Assembly: GCA_003049485.1 (NCBI GenBank)
Contig: PYST01000205.1
Location: 1-64,000 of the forward strand
Direction of reading: 5' to 3'
DNA length: 64,000 bases
Source: Ophioceras dolichostomum
Lineage: Eukaryota > Ascomycota > Sordariomycetes > Magnaporthales > Ophioceraceae
Positions within the stretch are counted from its first letter, which is position 1. The number at the start of each line of letters is the position of its first letter. A model generated the notes under the pieces. It did no database searches. It had not been told where the DNA came from and was given only the letters and a program-made list of their open reading frames with translations. Made by a program: the position numbers and the translations under genes. Below, piece after piece: positions 11,700 through 22,300 of this stretch.

Positions 11700-13755
11700 T
11701 TCAGCCTGATAAGGCTGAGCGATGGAACGTCGGGTGCCACCGCGAGAACTACGATCACTACAAGCTCTACCTACGGAATACACCATCGAAAATTCCGCCA
11801 CCAGAACAGATGTCTTCCTCTGGACAGGAGCTGGGAATGCTGGTCACACATCTGGAATATCGGAAAAGCCCGAGACAAAAAACAAAGACGCATGCGAGGC
11901 TGGTCCGATTCATACACGCGAGCACGACTAGAGAAAAAAAACGCAATGCATTTACTGACCGACTGTTACGACTTTTGTTCTTCTTCGTCTGCTTCTAAGT
12001 CGAGGGACAACGACAACCTGTTGTCGATCCCTTGCCTCGAAGCACTTTATTAGCTAGCACTTGTTTGCATTTGTATGTTAATAATTATTGCAACTACCAA
12101 TAGATACCCATTTTCAGATCAGATTTTCACATTACCTGGTGATGCCTCTCCATCGTGAAAATTTGTAGAAGAGCAGCGCTCGCTCCCAGAGACTCGAGCT
12201 AGAATCTCGTAACTACCACTCACCACTAACACTACGACCAACTACCACACGAACAACTCGTATGCATATGACAAGAGCTGTCACCAGGCCTACAATCTCC
12301 CCAGAGCGATTCCATTACGTAGTACACGGCATCGCATCACCTCGAAACCCCTGCCACGGATCAGAATGTGGTGGGAAGACGATAGGGGGTATCCCATCCC
12401 TCGGTCTCCCCTCTCCCCAACAACCGCAACACCGGCTAAATCCCCATCCCAAAATTCACTTTCCCATGGATGCGATATTATACACGAGAAGAAAAACCTG
12501 GGATTCTTCAAGGATACTTCAAGGATTCTCACTTCACTTTCCTTGCGCGTGGTTCGGCACGGGGACGGCTGCAGTCTGATCGACGGCGGAGATCAGACGG
12601 CTGTTCCGGGTGCCGGGCTTGAATGAACGTGGGTTGTGTTGCTGGGATGTGCTTGCTTGTTGCCCCCCTTGTCCCCAGTCCTGCCTTACCAATTCACCGA
12701 CCTCCCGAAAGGTAAGGGGGAAAAAAGGTCCGAGGGAAGGGAATTCTAGATATTGAATAATAATTATTCAAAAGAAAGACAGCAATAATAATGGAGATCT
12801 CAGACGATGACAGAGAGTTATGGCGCGTCTTCATATCAGGAGATGGGGGTGTGGATGGAATCGTCCGAACTTTATCGTGCAAAAGCTAGTATTCACCAAC
12901 TCATCTTGCCCAGCTGGAAAATTTCGGACGAAAGACCGCCAGAATTCAAATAGGCTCAAGATGTGGTTTTTTTGTATTAGTATTCGGGTGTACGCGATTG
13001 GCTCCCCAATCCCGATTGCTGAAATGGCTGGCGGGCGCGGAGGACGGAGAAAAGACGAGATCTCGATAGCTGTCTCCGAGCTGATATTCTCCCTCCCCGA
13101 TCCGGCCCCCGATTGTCCGAGCTATCCGAACCGCCTGCAGCAGCGTCGACTTTGGCTAATTTTTTTTGGCTTATATATTGTTACAGGGGATATAAAGGTA
13201 TTTTACACAACAGGACCCGTGCGGTATACCTATCCGTTCACGGGTCCCCAAGTTTTCTGCCCTTTTTGTCTTTCTTCTATTTGCCCGCAACCCACCCATT
13301 GTCCTGCCCGTCGCCGCCCTTCGCCAACAAGCACACAAGATATCCAGGCTGGTGCCACAAACAAGGGTAATAGAGTAAAAAAGGCGGGCCGAAAGATATA
13401 AAAAACGCCATGCCATGCAAAACGCAGTCGAGTGAAGAGTTTATAAAAGATGTGTAGAAGCGGGGGGCGGACAGAGGCCAAGATGACGGTCTGCGTCCGG
13501 TCAATGGCTCGGCCTGTTTCGCGGGGGCTTCTTGATGTTCGAGCGTCAACTCAAATAGTATTCCGTAGTTTGTTGGGGGTAACGGCCGAGTCGTGCTTCG
13601 TCTCGCGTCGTCCCACGCCGTGTCGCCGCGACTCGTTCGTTGGTTCCGGCTATCGCGTCTGTCCCTTAGAGCGGTAGTCTCAGAACAACGCCGCCATCAC
13701 GCTCACACGTCCCCTGCCCCTAGGATTCGTCGAAGCCCCCTCCCCGCCCTAGGCG
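11700..13755. other. Convergent intergenic region
   Basis: Two convergent genes end on either side (Ser/Thr-rich membrane protein on the left, Pam16 on the right). It holds AT-rich patches (about 12040-12110, 12745-12790, 13150-13200), presumably 3' UTR and polyadenylation sequence. No coding region is supported. Confidence 0.5.
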
Positions 13756-14333
13756 CTATATGTCCCTTGGCCGCTCCTTGGGTTGTTCTTTGTACAGCCC
13801 GGGCTTCCACCCTTCCTTCACCTCCGTCTCCTCGGCGGCCGCCTCCATCTTGGGCTTGATGTCCGCCTCAAGGCGTTCTCGCGCGCGCAATATCTTGCTC
13901 TGCAGGTAGAACGAGCCGCCCTTGTGGGGGTCGTTGGCGTCGAATAGCCTCTTGAACCGCGACTGCACCTCCTCCAGGTCGGCGGCCCGGCCCTTGGGTG
14001 GCTTGACGTTGAGGATCTGGCACGCTTCTTGCAGGGTCATCCCGCCCACTCCGCTGCTCCCGGGGATGCCCGAGCCCCCGCCGCCGCCGTTCCCGGTCTT
14101 GGCTTGTGCGCGCGCGTACACGGACGAGGCCTGCGCCTGCTTGAAGGCCTCTGAGAGGGAGCGGCCCAGCACACGGGCGCCGGTGATGACGACTTGTGTT
14201 ATGATCCGGTGGGCCTGGAGAGTCGAGTGTGTCCCGGGGAGGAACGAATAGTCAGTCAGTCAGGCTGTCGCTGGGAGGTGACGTGTTGGGCCTGGGCGAA
14301 TGCAGCGCCGCCGGTCGGTGTTCAGCGTACCAT
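13756..14333 (-). CDS. PAM16: Mitochondrial import motor subunit Pam16/Tim16
   Basis: Model: coding exons 14331-14333 (the ATG alone) and 13756-14214, 153 residues. The intron 14215-14330 begins GTACGC directly after the ATG and ends CTCCAG, after which the protein reads AHRIITQVVITGARVLGRSL, the expected Pam16 N-terminus. A degenerate J-like domain follows a Gly-rich linker: MTLQEACQILNVKPPKG, then FKRLFDANDP and SFYLQSKILRARERLE. The classical HPD tripeptide is lacking, as in the family. Pam16 binds Pam18 on the matrix side of the inner membrane and restrains its stimulation of mtHsp70 in the TIM23 import motor. Length is usual for fungal members. The tail is charged and ends RPRDI. Confidence 0.93.
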
Positions 14334-14936
14334 TGTGTGATGATTTCTGCCGTGCGAGGGTCGGCCTCCGAAACTCTCCTTCCTGGCGTCCTAGCTTTCC
14401 TTCCAGCCTCTCCTGCTTCTCTGTTAAGACTAGAGTTATCAAGAGAGGCGAAAGGTGGCCGAGATACAGGTAATCAATGTCCCACCACGTCGCTCGTCTC
14501 CGTCGCAAAGTAGCGCTCAGGATGGCATGACCATTTGGCAGATGGATGGCGGCAGAACAAAAAAATGATGACCGCCTTTCTCAGTTCCCGACTATCGGAA
14601 ATTCCGGTCGAATGGGTGGGACCACCCGATTGGCCCGATAGTGATTGTGGCTGAGTGTCGAGGCTCGAGTCACGTCTCAAATGTGGCTTGACAGGCCACG
14701 AATAGCATGCACATTTGTGTCTAAGAGCCTGCCCCACATACGAAAGGGTCCATTGGACCCTTTCGACTTGCTTAGCTTCCTCGCTTTCGTAACATCACCA
14801 CAATGAACAGCCTTTCTCCCAGAAGCTTGTGCATGGTTACTCATGGAATCCTCCAAAGGAGAAGGGGGAAAAGAAAGTTTGGCGCAAAGAAATTTGCAAG
14901 ACGTAACGCCTTCCACCTTCCACCTTCCACAGGTTC

Positions 14937-15030
14937 TCCTTTGTATTGTGTTTCCGACCTATTCGCGTGTGCTTTACGGAGAAGTATACCGGACGCTGCG
15001 ATACCAGATACAATACAAAACAATACACTC
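14937..15030 (+). repeat. MITE-like palindromic element, copy 1
   Basis: A ~95-bp segment starting tcctttgtattg and ending near caatacaaaacaatac, so its own ends are imperfect inverted repeats. It aligns over its length with the reverse complement of 15597-15692, sharing the first 12 bases exactly and the blocks gtgctttac and gataccagata with few differences. It has no coding capacity. I recognise no family, and flanking target-site duplications are not evident. Confidence 0.55.
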
Positions 15031-15092
15031 TATTGCAGGCCCTGTCCACCGTCCACAGTCCACAGACAGAAGCTTTCGTTCCAGCAAGCACG

Positions 15093-15610
15093 ATGTGCTC
15101 CTACCCGATGCCCATTCTTGGGATTCCTCTCATTGACGCCGTGTTCCGACCCGTCTTCTGCGTGTTACAAATGGTGGGCGATGCCGGTTACGACTTCCAA
15201 ACTCGTCTTCTGGGGATCCCTGGAGCCATCGGCTGGTTCATCTCCCCCTGCCTACCACGCGTACCGCACTATCACATTTCGAGGCCTTCATTCTCTTGCT
15301 ACTCGTTCTCATCTTCTTCGGCCTAGGCGGTGCCCAAGAGTACCATCGCGAGGACAGAAATTGGTCGCAGTGGTGGAATCTCAATCTGAGGCTCACGTTG
15401 CTCTTTTGGGTTGGCATACTTTGGGTCAGTCTCAGCCTCCAGTCCCTTCCAGTCCCTGGCGCAATGAGGCTGCTCTTTTCCTCAACCAGGGGACCCCTTG
15501 ACACCTTCCCATTAACTTGCCTTCCGCGACTTAGGACCGAGCCTGGCTTTCCATGTTCACTTTCCCGGCGCCTCCTTTGCGTTAAACCGGACCGATGTAT
15601 TGTATTGTAA
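15093..15610 (+). CDS. Candidate small membrane protein between the inverted repeats (uncertain model)
   Basis: Two overlapping frames read like one protein. The first, from the ATG at 15093, gives MCSYPMPILGIPLIDAVFRP and continues for about 78 codons. The second, entered near 15278, gives a strongly hydrophobic LLLLVLIFFGLGGAQEYHRE, then RNWSQWWNLNLRLTLLFWVG, i.e. two probable transmembrane helices around a charged W-rich loop. A 110-nt intron 15174-15283 (GTGGGC...GAG) would join them in phase, but no convincing branch site is present. A one-base frameshift in a decaying gene is equally possible. The 3' end is also uncertain. No family recognised. The sole support is protein-like composition. 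Confidence 0.25.
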
Positions 15611-15692
15611 TGTGTTTTGTATGGTATCTGGTACCGCGTTATCCTATGGACGGTATGCTGCCGAGTAAAGCACCGAAATGCAATACAAAGGA
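15597..15692 (-). repeat. MITE-like palindromic element, copy 2 (inverted)
   Basis: Reverse-oriented partner of 14937-15030. The matched features are the end caatacaaagga (exact complement of copy 1's start), gtaaagcac, and ggtatctggtaccgc. Immediately downstream (15693-15715) a further acacattacattacattgcagg segment resembles the inner flank of copy 1 in direct orientation, so the right side is itself a palindrome. Confidence 0.55.
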
Positions 15693-16483
15693 CAACACAT
15701 TACATTACATTGCAGGCTCTGCGTGAGATTATCCACGGATTATGGATGAGCTCAGGATGTATTACGTGCAAGGGAAGATGGAAATTAAGAATTGAGCGAT
15801 GCTCGCGTCTCAAATTTACCGTATTATATGCTGTCGATTTATGGCTTCTCCTTTCCGGTGCCGCGCGATGTGCATAACATATTGCCCAAAATACGCGTCT
15901 GCTGCTCCGCAGGGTCCGTTGCGTTTCCCCCTGTCGGACTTGAGTGATGTCTGGACGTCTACATTGGACAGGCGGGCATCTGGGAGCAATCCGGAAAGGA
16001 CGGGAATCCGGAAAGGATGTGAGCCGCGAGCAGACGGATGATGTCTCAGGCCGTCTCCGCCCTCAAAAGATGGAGAGGCCGGGCTTCGGTGGTGCGTGGA
16101 GTCGCTGCCACCCGAGTGAGTCGGAATGACAAGCATCAATGGCATCGATTCCAAGCCCGAGCCTGCCCGCACGCTGACTTCCACCTCCGGGACATGGAAG
16201 AGAGTCTCGACAACACCATCACCATCCAGGACGGGTTGGAGGGCAGATCCAGGGGTCCATGACGAGCAAGTCAGGCTGGGAGTAACGTGGGAGAGCATCC
16301 ACAGAGAGCTCACGTCGACATGCGACAAAGCATTAAGGGGAGACTGAACTGGCAACCAGAGCTGCGGCGAAGCCATAATGCGGACGAGCAAGTGTGGCTC
16401 GGTGGCTAGGTACCTAGGTACCTAGGATAAAAGGGGCTTCGGTCAACGCGAAATCGGGTAGAATCATCGACGTACAACCCAGT

Positions 16484-16570
16484 CACGTGGGTAAGTCAGA
16501 AATTTGAACCAGAAAACATCAAGATCGACACCCTCTATCGATAAGGAGTAGTCACGTAGACCACCACGTG
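16484..16570. promoter_or_regulatory. CACGTG E-box pair upstream of Yip1
   Basis: CACGTG occurs at 16484-16489 and 16565-16570, with a related TCACGTA at 16552-16558 between them, 300-400 bp upstream of the Yip1 ATG. CACGTG is the core bound by bHLH factors such as Cbf1- and Pho4-type proteins. Clustering of three related sites in ~90 bp suggests a real regulatory site, but binding is inferred. Confidence 0.4.
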
Positions 16571-16875
16571 CTCCTTTCCCATGCTATCGACGGCCGCCAG
16601 GCACACATGGATTACAGAACACCGTCGCGTCAAGCTCTCAGCTTTCAACACCAGCTTGCGCCTCCCCTCACCTATCACCGCTGCCCACTGGGCCACATTG
16701 CTTCTCTCCTTCTTTTCTCTGCGGATTGTTATTTACAGCGCAAAGAGCTCTGCGATTTCCTCCCCCGGCTCGCTTGGCTTTCACTGCACACAATCGTTTT
16801 TCGAGCTCACCTTTCCCCTATTTCATTCCCGCCTGCCTCTTTCTCTCTTTTGTTTTATTTTCTCCTTCTGCAGAT

Positions 16876-17955
16876 ATGTCGAACTACTACGGCGCCCAGA
16901 ACAACCAAGGCTACGGCCCACCATCATCCGCACAAAACCTCCAGTTTTACCCATCCACATACTCCCCCGGCGTCGGCAGCAGTCAACCCCAAGGCCAGTA
17001 TGGCGGATACGGCGCCCAGGGCGGCGGGTACGGTGCTCAGGGCGGGTTCGGCTCCGGCTTCGGTGCCGCGCCAGGAGTGTCGGGCCGCATGGGCGAGCAG
17101 GGCGGACTGAGGACAGGTTTGCTGGCCGCGTTTTCGACAGAAGGCTACGAAGGCGAGCCTCCTTTGCTAGAAGAGCTGGGGGTGAACTTTGGCCATATCC
17201 AGACAAAGGTAAGTCACGGCTCCGGCTTCTCCCCTACCTCTCTGTGCGTGCTTCCCACTGCTATGGTTGCCCATTCTCGGAGCTGACGTGGCATTTCCAC
17301 TTGACACTAGACCCTCGCCGTCCTTAATCCCTTCACCCGCATAGACCAGCATTTGATGGACGACTCGGACCAGGCGGGACCCATCCTCTTCTTCTTGCTC
17401 TTCGGCTTCTTCCTCCTCTTCTCGGGCAAGCTCCACTTCGGCTACATCTACGGGCTCGCCGCGCTAGGCTCGGTCGCGCTGCACTTCATACTCTCGCTGA
17501 TGTCGCCCGACGACGGACCCCCGAACGGCCCTGGCGGCGGCCCCGGCGCCGCGCCGCCCTACTCGTCGTCCCCCGCATACCCGGAAGCATCGGCGCAGCA
17601 GCAACAGCCCGGAGGCGTGGGGCCCGCGAGCGGCACCGGCACCGGCACGCTGACGTTCGGGCGCTCTGCCTCCGTGCTCGGCTACTGCCTCCTGCCGCTC
17701 GTGGCAACGTCGCTCGTGGGCGTGTTCTCGCCCATGGACACGCCTTTCGGCATCGTGCTCACCAGCTTCGCGATCATGTGGTGCACGTACAGCGCCTCGG
17801 GGATATTTTGCGCCGTGGGCAGGATGAGGGACATGCGTGCACTCGTGGCCTACCCCCTCGCATTGTTTTACGTCGGCTTCGGCATCATGAGCATCTTCAG
17901 CAGCAGAGGCAGCGGATCCATGGTCAAGGTCATCTCGCGCGCCCGTGCTGTCTGA
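16876..17955 (+). CDS. YIP1: Yip1 family Rab-interacting membrane protein
   Basis: Exons 16876-17208 and 17311-17955, 325 residues. The intron has GTAAGT, a CTGAC branch site and TAG, in phase 0. The first ~90 residues are Gly/Gln/Tyr-rich (repeats of GGYGAQGG). The diagnostic PPLLEELGVNFGHIQTK / TLAVLNPFTR block follows, interrupted by the intron exactly at K/T. Then come five hydrophobic segments, including FLLFGFFLLFSGKLHFGYIYG, the signature SVLGYCLLPL and a final YPLALFYVGFGIMSIF. Yip1/YIPF5 proteins sit in ER-Golgi membranes, bind prenylated Rab/Ypt GTPases and are needed for vesicle budding and fusion. A CTGCAG just before the ATG may end a 5' UTR intron. Confidence 0.93.
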
Positions 17956-19139
17956 AAGGGGGCAACCCGACTGGAATGGAAGCGCGCTACGGGAAGGGCG
18001 CTTGTATGCTGTGGAGTACATCAGGGACTACGCTGGCTCCTGAGCGATGCGACTCGATCGGGCAATCCTGGCTCAGAGCCTTGCTCGGCGACGGCGACTC
18101 GACGGCGACTCTACACCTCACCTCATCGCGCCGAGGTGCTTGGGAAGCAAGCGTGATGATGTGTAGAGGTAGCCCATAGAACGCTTGTGAGATGCCGAGG
18201 TAAGGCGAGAAGTACGGTCGTCGCGGCAAGATCCCATAATGCCGACGAGAGGTTATTTTGTCCCAGCCATCAGCAGCAGACAGAACAAAGTGATGCATGT
18301 GTATACTATCGGAACAGATACTGGAGCAGAGGATGAAAAAAAAAAAGAAGAAATGGAGAAGAGGAATCAATATAAGCTACCTACTAGATCTACAGGGCTA
18401 GACACTTCGGCAGGAGAACTGGACATGTATCTCAATTTGGCTTCGACATGAGAAACGAACAGGCGACGGGCGAAACCCACGAACAAATAACTTTGAAAGG
18501 CTCGAAGGCGCAAGCAACAAATCATCGGGAGAGGTGTCTATAATGCTGGCAAACTGGATGAAGCCTTCTCTCCACCCCAGCCCTGTGAGAGAACTCGATC
18601 CCCTGTGGCGCCGTGATGGAATAGAAAGCGAAAATGCACCGAAGACGAACCGTGCTATGCTAGATATATATTACAAGAGAATACGAAATCCTCAACGCGA
18701 AAATCGGGAAACAGGCCCGGAAAATGCCAGAAGAAAAGCAAAGCAAAAACCAAAGAGAGAACCCCCCAGCCCCTTGCTCCCCTTCCAACCCTCTAGAGGA
18801 ACGAGTGCCGAACAGCCATGCGCCTGCGCCAGTGATGCATGATAGAGAGATGTATCCTGCGCAAACCCCTCCAGCGCATCCAATCTGGGGAGGCGAAGCT
18901 AGAGAGAACAAGAAATAAGGAGACGCCAAGGAGACTCTCCGGCGTGGCCGAGAAATCAGGCAGGGCCAGGCGAGAAAACAAGAACTGAGTGAAAACCCTT
19001 ATCGAAATTAAGAGAAAAAAAGAAGAAAAACTCATACGGAGGAGACCCTCCGACTGCTCAACTGAGGCAGACAGAACAACAAAGAAGTGGCGATAAACAC
19101 ACAACCTCGGTCGCCAGTGAAAGGGGAACTGGCACGGCT
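17956..19139. other. Convergent intergenic region
   Basis: Lies between the stop codons of Yip1 and the RCC1-like gene. It holds A-rich tracts (about 18338-18360 and 19010-19030) fitting 3' UTRs on both sides. No coding sequence is supported. Confidence 0.5.
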
Positions 19140-21379
19140 CTAAGAGCTACCGTTGGTGAGGGCGGTGCGGGCGGCGGCGAGGACGGAGTACTGGCCACCG
19201 GCGCCGGCGAAGATGAGCTTCTTGCCGCGGACGGCAGTGTTGTCGATCAGGGTCGGGACCTCGATGTCTTCCGACGTGCCCTGGCCGGTCTGGTAGTTGG
19301 TGGAGAAGCCCCACGAGTAGGCCTTGCCGTCGTCGGTAAGAGCGAAGCTGTTGTCTGTGCCAGCGGCAACGGAGACGATCTTGGGGACGTCTGAGTTATT
19401 GAGAGAAGATGTTAGCGGTAGACGGGGAGATTTGGGGGGAAGAGGGGAGGGGGGGTCAAGGTATCCGTAAGGAAACATACCAGGAATGACAGTCGGCTCC
19501 TTGAGAATACGCGGCTTGCCAGACTCGTCGTAGATAGCGTTCTCCTCGTTGAAGAACGAAGTAGGGAGGCCGACCTGGTGACCATCGATGCGGCCCCAGG
19601 TGAGGAGCTTACCGTCCTCGGTGCACGCGACTGAGTGGTGCTCGCCACCGCAGATGTCGGCAACCTTGTAGGGGCGCAGAGACTCGACCAGGGCGGCGGA
19701 CAGTACGGCAGCGTCCGAGTCGCCAGCGCCGGTAGGCATACCCAGTTCACCGAAATTGTTGAGGCCCCAGGCGTAGACGGCGCCCTTGCTGTCCAGGGCG
19801 AAGCTGTGGTACGAGCCGCAGGCGATCTTGACGACTTTTACGCCGCGCTTCAGGCCAACACCGCCGGGGCGGAGGGCCGAGGAGATCATCTCGCGCTGCA
19901 CGCAGCGGCGGCCCAGCTGGTTCTGCTCGGGGCAGCCCCAGGTCATCAACTTGCCGGCGGAGTCGAGCGACATGACGTGGTTGGATCCAGCAGCGATCTG
20001 AACAACCTTCTTGGGCTCCGGGAGGAGCATCGGGATCGGCTGGATGCGGATGTTAGGCGTGAAGCCCATGACACCATCACTGGCCTATTCAAGAGTTCGA
20101 CAAACCGATGTTAGTAAAATATCAATGGCTAACAATGCCGACAGGTGCAGTGGAAATAAAGGGAAAGAAAACCTACACGGAAGGTACCCCAGCCGTAAAT
20201 ACGGCCATCCTCAGTAAGGGCGAAAGAGGCGCTGTCAGAGGCGACAACCTGGACAAACTTCGTGCCCGCGGCTACCTCGCTGGTGTCGACCTCGGTAGGA
20301 GTGCTCTCGCGCGGGTTGAGGCCGGAGTCGTCATCGTCATCGTCGGAATCCTCGGCGTCCATATCGCGAAGACCTCCGTCCCACTTCGTGTCGCGACCGA
20401 GGGCGCCCTGGTCGTTGACGCCCCAGGTCAGAATCTTGCCGTCCTTGGTCAGGGCAACAGAGTGCATACCGCCGCAGGAGATCTGGACGACGCCGACCTT
20501 GGCCGCGGAAAGGTTGTGGTTGATGCGCGGGCGCTTGACGTCGATCGGCTTCTTGCCCTCATGGCGGACGCTGCCCAGTCCGAGCTCGCCGGAAGAGCCT
20601 TCTCCAAAGACGAAGACGTCGAGGATGGCCTCAGGGGCGCTGTTGATCTTCTTGCCGATCTTGACAGTGTAGGCAGGGGCGGTCGCGACAGTCTTCGCTC
20701 GCTTCGCAGGGCGAGCCTCCTCCTTCTCAGGCTCCTCCGGGGGGGTGGCCGCCTTGTCACTAACCGCTTTCTCAGCAGCCCCGACGATAGCGTTGGCCGG
20801 CTCAGCAGCGGGCTCCTCGTGAGCCGGTGTCCGCTTGCGCTTGGTAGCCGCGCCGGACGAAGCCTTAGGCGCCTCCTTCGGCGCCTCCTTAGGCGCGTCT
20901 TGTTTAGACTCACCAGACGACGCGTCGTCCGCAGGGTTGTCATTCTCCTTGTCCGCCTCAGGTTCAACCGACTTCGCCTTAGCAGCTTTCTTATTGGGGC
21001 CAACAGACGCCTTCCTCGGCTTGACGGAGTTGGCCTTCTTAGAGGCCGCCGCAGCGGGCTTCTCAGAAGCCTGGCGCTTCTTGGGCTTCTCCTCGGCTTC
21101 GATGGCTTGTGGCTCCTCGGATGTCTTGCGTTTCCTTGCGGGCTCTTTAGCAGCTGGGGCGGTAGCGGCGCGCTTCTTCGCCGCGGGCTTGTGGTCAGCG
21201 TTCTTAGCGGGCTCAGGCTTCGCCGACGCAGAGACTTTGCGAGTGCCGACGGGCTTCGTGGCAGCAGCCTTTGTGGTAGTAGCCGTCTGTTTAGCGGGCT
21301 TAGCGACAGGCTTGGTGTTGGTGACGGCCGCTGCTTTATTGCCAGCAGCGGCAGCAGAGGAAGCTCGCTTGGGCGGCAT
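19140..21379 (-). CDS. RCC1/Prp20-like Ran guanine nucleotide exchange factor
   Basis: Exons 20177-21379, 19481-20084 and 19140-19390, 685 residues. Introns (92 and 90 nt) start GTAGGT and GTATGT, and phases agree. Residues 1 to ~240 are a Lys/Ala/Pro/Glu-rich basic tail, likely a nuclear localisation and chromatin-binding extension. From about 245 on come RCC1 blades: FGEGSSGELGLG, SCGGMHSVALTKDGKILTWG, GWGTFR, AAGSNHVMSLDSAGKLMTWG, ACGSYHSFALDSKGAVYAWG, CGGEHHSVACTEDGKLLTWG and AAGTDNSFALTDDGKAYSWG, consistent with a seven-bladed propeller. The nuclear protein loads GTP on Ran and so drives nuclear transport and spindle/nuclear-envelope assembly. The start is the first in-frame ATG (MPPKRASS). 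An acidic run of Asp in a propeller loop (~350-360) is typical of fungal members. Confidence 0.93.
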
Positions 21380-22300
21380 CGCGTCTGAGGCCAATGACTG
21401 TCTCTGGATGGATGACAAGAACGAGAGGGCGAGCCGGTGGAAGCGCGAATGCAGGGACCAGAAAGATGGGCGAGCCCAACGGTCGCGAGTACGAAAAGTG
21501 ATTCAGATGATTCAGAAAATGGATATCAATGTGAACGATGAATGGAGAACCGTGATATGGGTTGGAAACAGTAATTGAGATCTTTGAGACCAAGATTTGA
21601 AGTCGATAAAGACGACGAGGGAGTTGTGTGAAAGAGGTGGAACTTTGGGAGGGAATCGTTCGACGCGCCGGATTTGTTATACAAAAGTTCCGCCTCAATG
21701 AATGGCTGCGGCCATTGTAAAATTTCACCGCCCGGCAGAAAATTAGGAGCGGCCCAAGCTCCCGGAATCGACAGGGGTCAGACAATAACACTTTTCAATC
21801 GCGATTTCATTCCCGGGTCCTACAACCACAAAGAACAATACCTCCACAATAGCAAGCAAAATTGAGAGAGCACCCGACCCCGTCGTCGCAGTAGAGCAGC
21901 AATGCCGGACGGTGCCATATCATCAGCCCATTAGTTGTCGAGACTCGACTTTCCTCTAACTCCCGAGATAACCCGTCCGTCCTGTTCCGAGCCCAACGAG
22001 GCAATCCCCTCGAGTGGGTCTTGGCCATCGACTGTGAGCACACATCCAAATCCAAGGGGCCTCAGTCTGTACAATCCATCTGATATATGGGAGCAAGTTG
22101 TTCAAAATATTTCTGTCGATTAATGCTATGATGAAAACACCCAGTCCTTCTCCAAATGCCTTATGTTCTACTTACGCCAAAAACTCCTCGAAATGTCCTG
22201 CAACAGCCGGATTTTCTCCCGATTGCCCGCAGAGCCCAGCCCACATCATCCATTTGCCACCGCCCCAGCCACAAGGAAGGGCACCAATGAGATAAGTGGT
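21380..22300. other. Intergenic between RCC1-like and metallothionein genes
   Basis: Contains the promoter and leader of the RCC1-like gene (right of 21379) and the 3' UTR of the metallothionein. No further gene is seen. Frames reading through 21380-21578 are extensions of antisense RCC1 shadows. Confidence 0.5.

Larger units (their letters stand above)
14334..16875. other. Intergenic region with repeat pair
   Basis: Between the divergently transcribed Pam16 and Yip1 genes. It contains two inverted copies of a palindromic element and a candidate membrane-protein frame (listed separately), a 13-bp direct repeat of aatccggaaagga near 15990-16016, and an ACCTAGGTACCTAGG palindromic run at about 16406-16426. 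The last 400 bp should be the Yip1 promoter and leader. Confidence 0.5.

Noticed and set aside
10250..11758. 502-codon open frame opposite the Ser/Thr-rich membrane protein gene
   Set aside because: It mirrors a low-complexity ACA/GGC-rich gene. Its product is Val/Pro repeats with no domain, while the plus strand has signal peptide, intron and transmembrane segment.
13139..13200. AT-rich run resembling a transposon end
   Set aside because: It lies in a convergent intergenic region where AT-rich 3' UTR sequence is expected; no repeats flank it.
20108..21388. 426-codon plus-strand frame over the RCC1-like gene
   Set aside because: Antisense shadow of Ala/Lys-rich codons. It runs across the RCC1 splice sites and shows Arg/Leu-rich composition without a family match.
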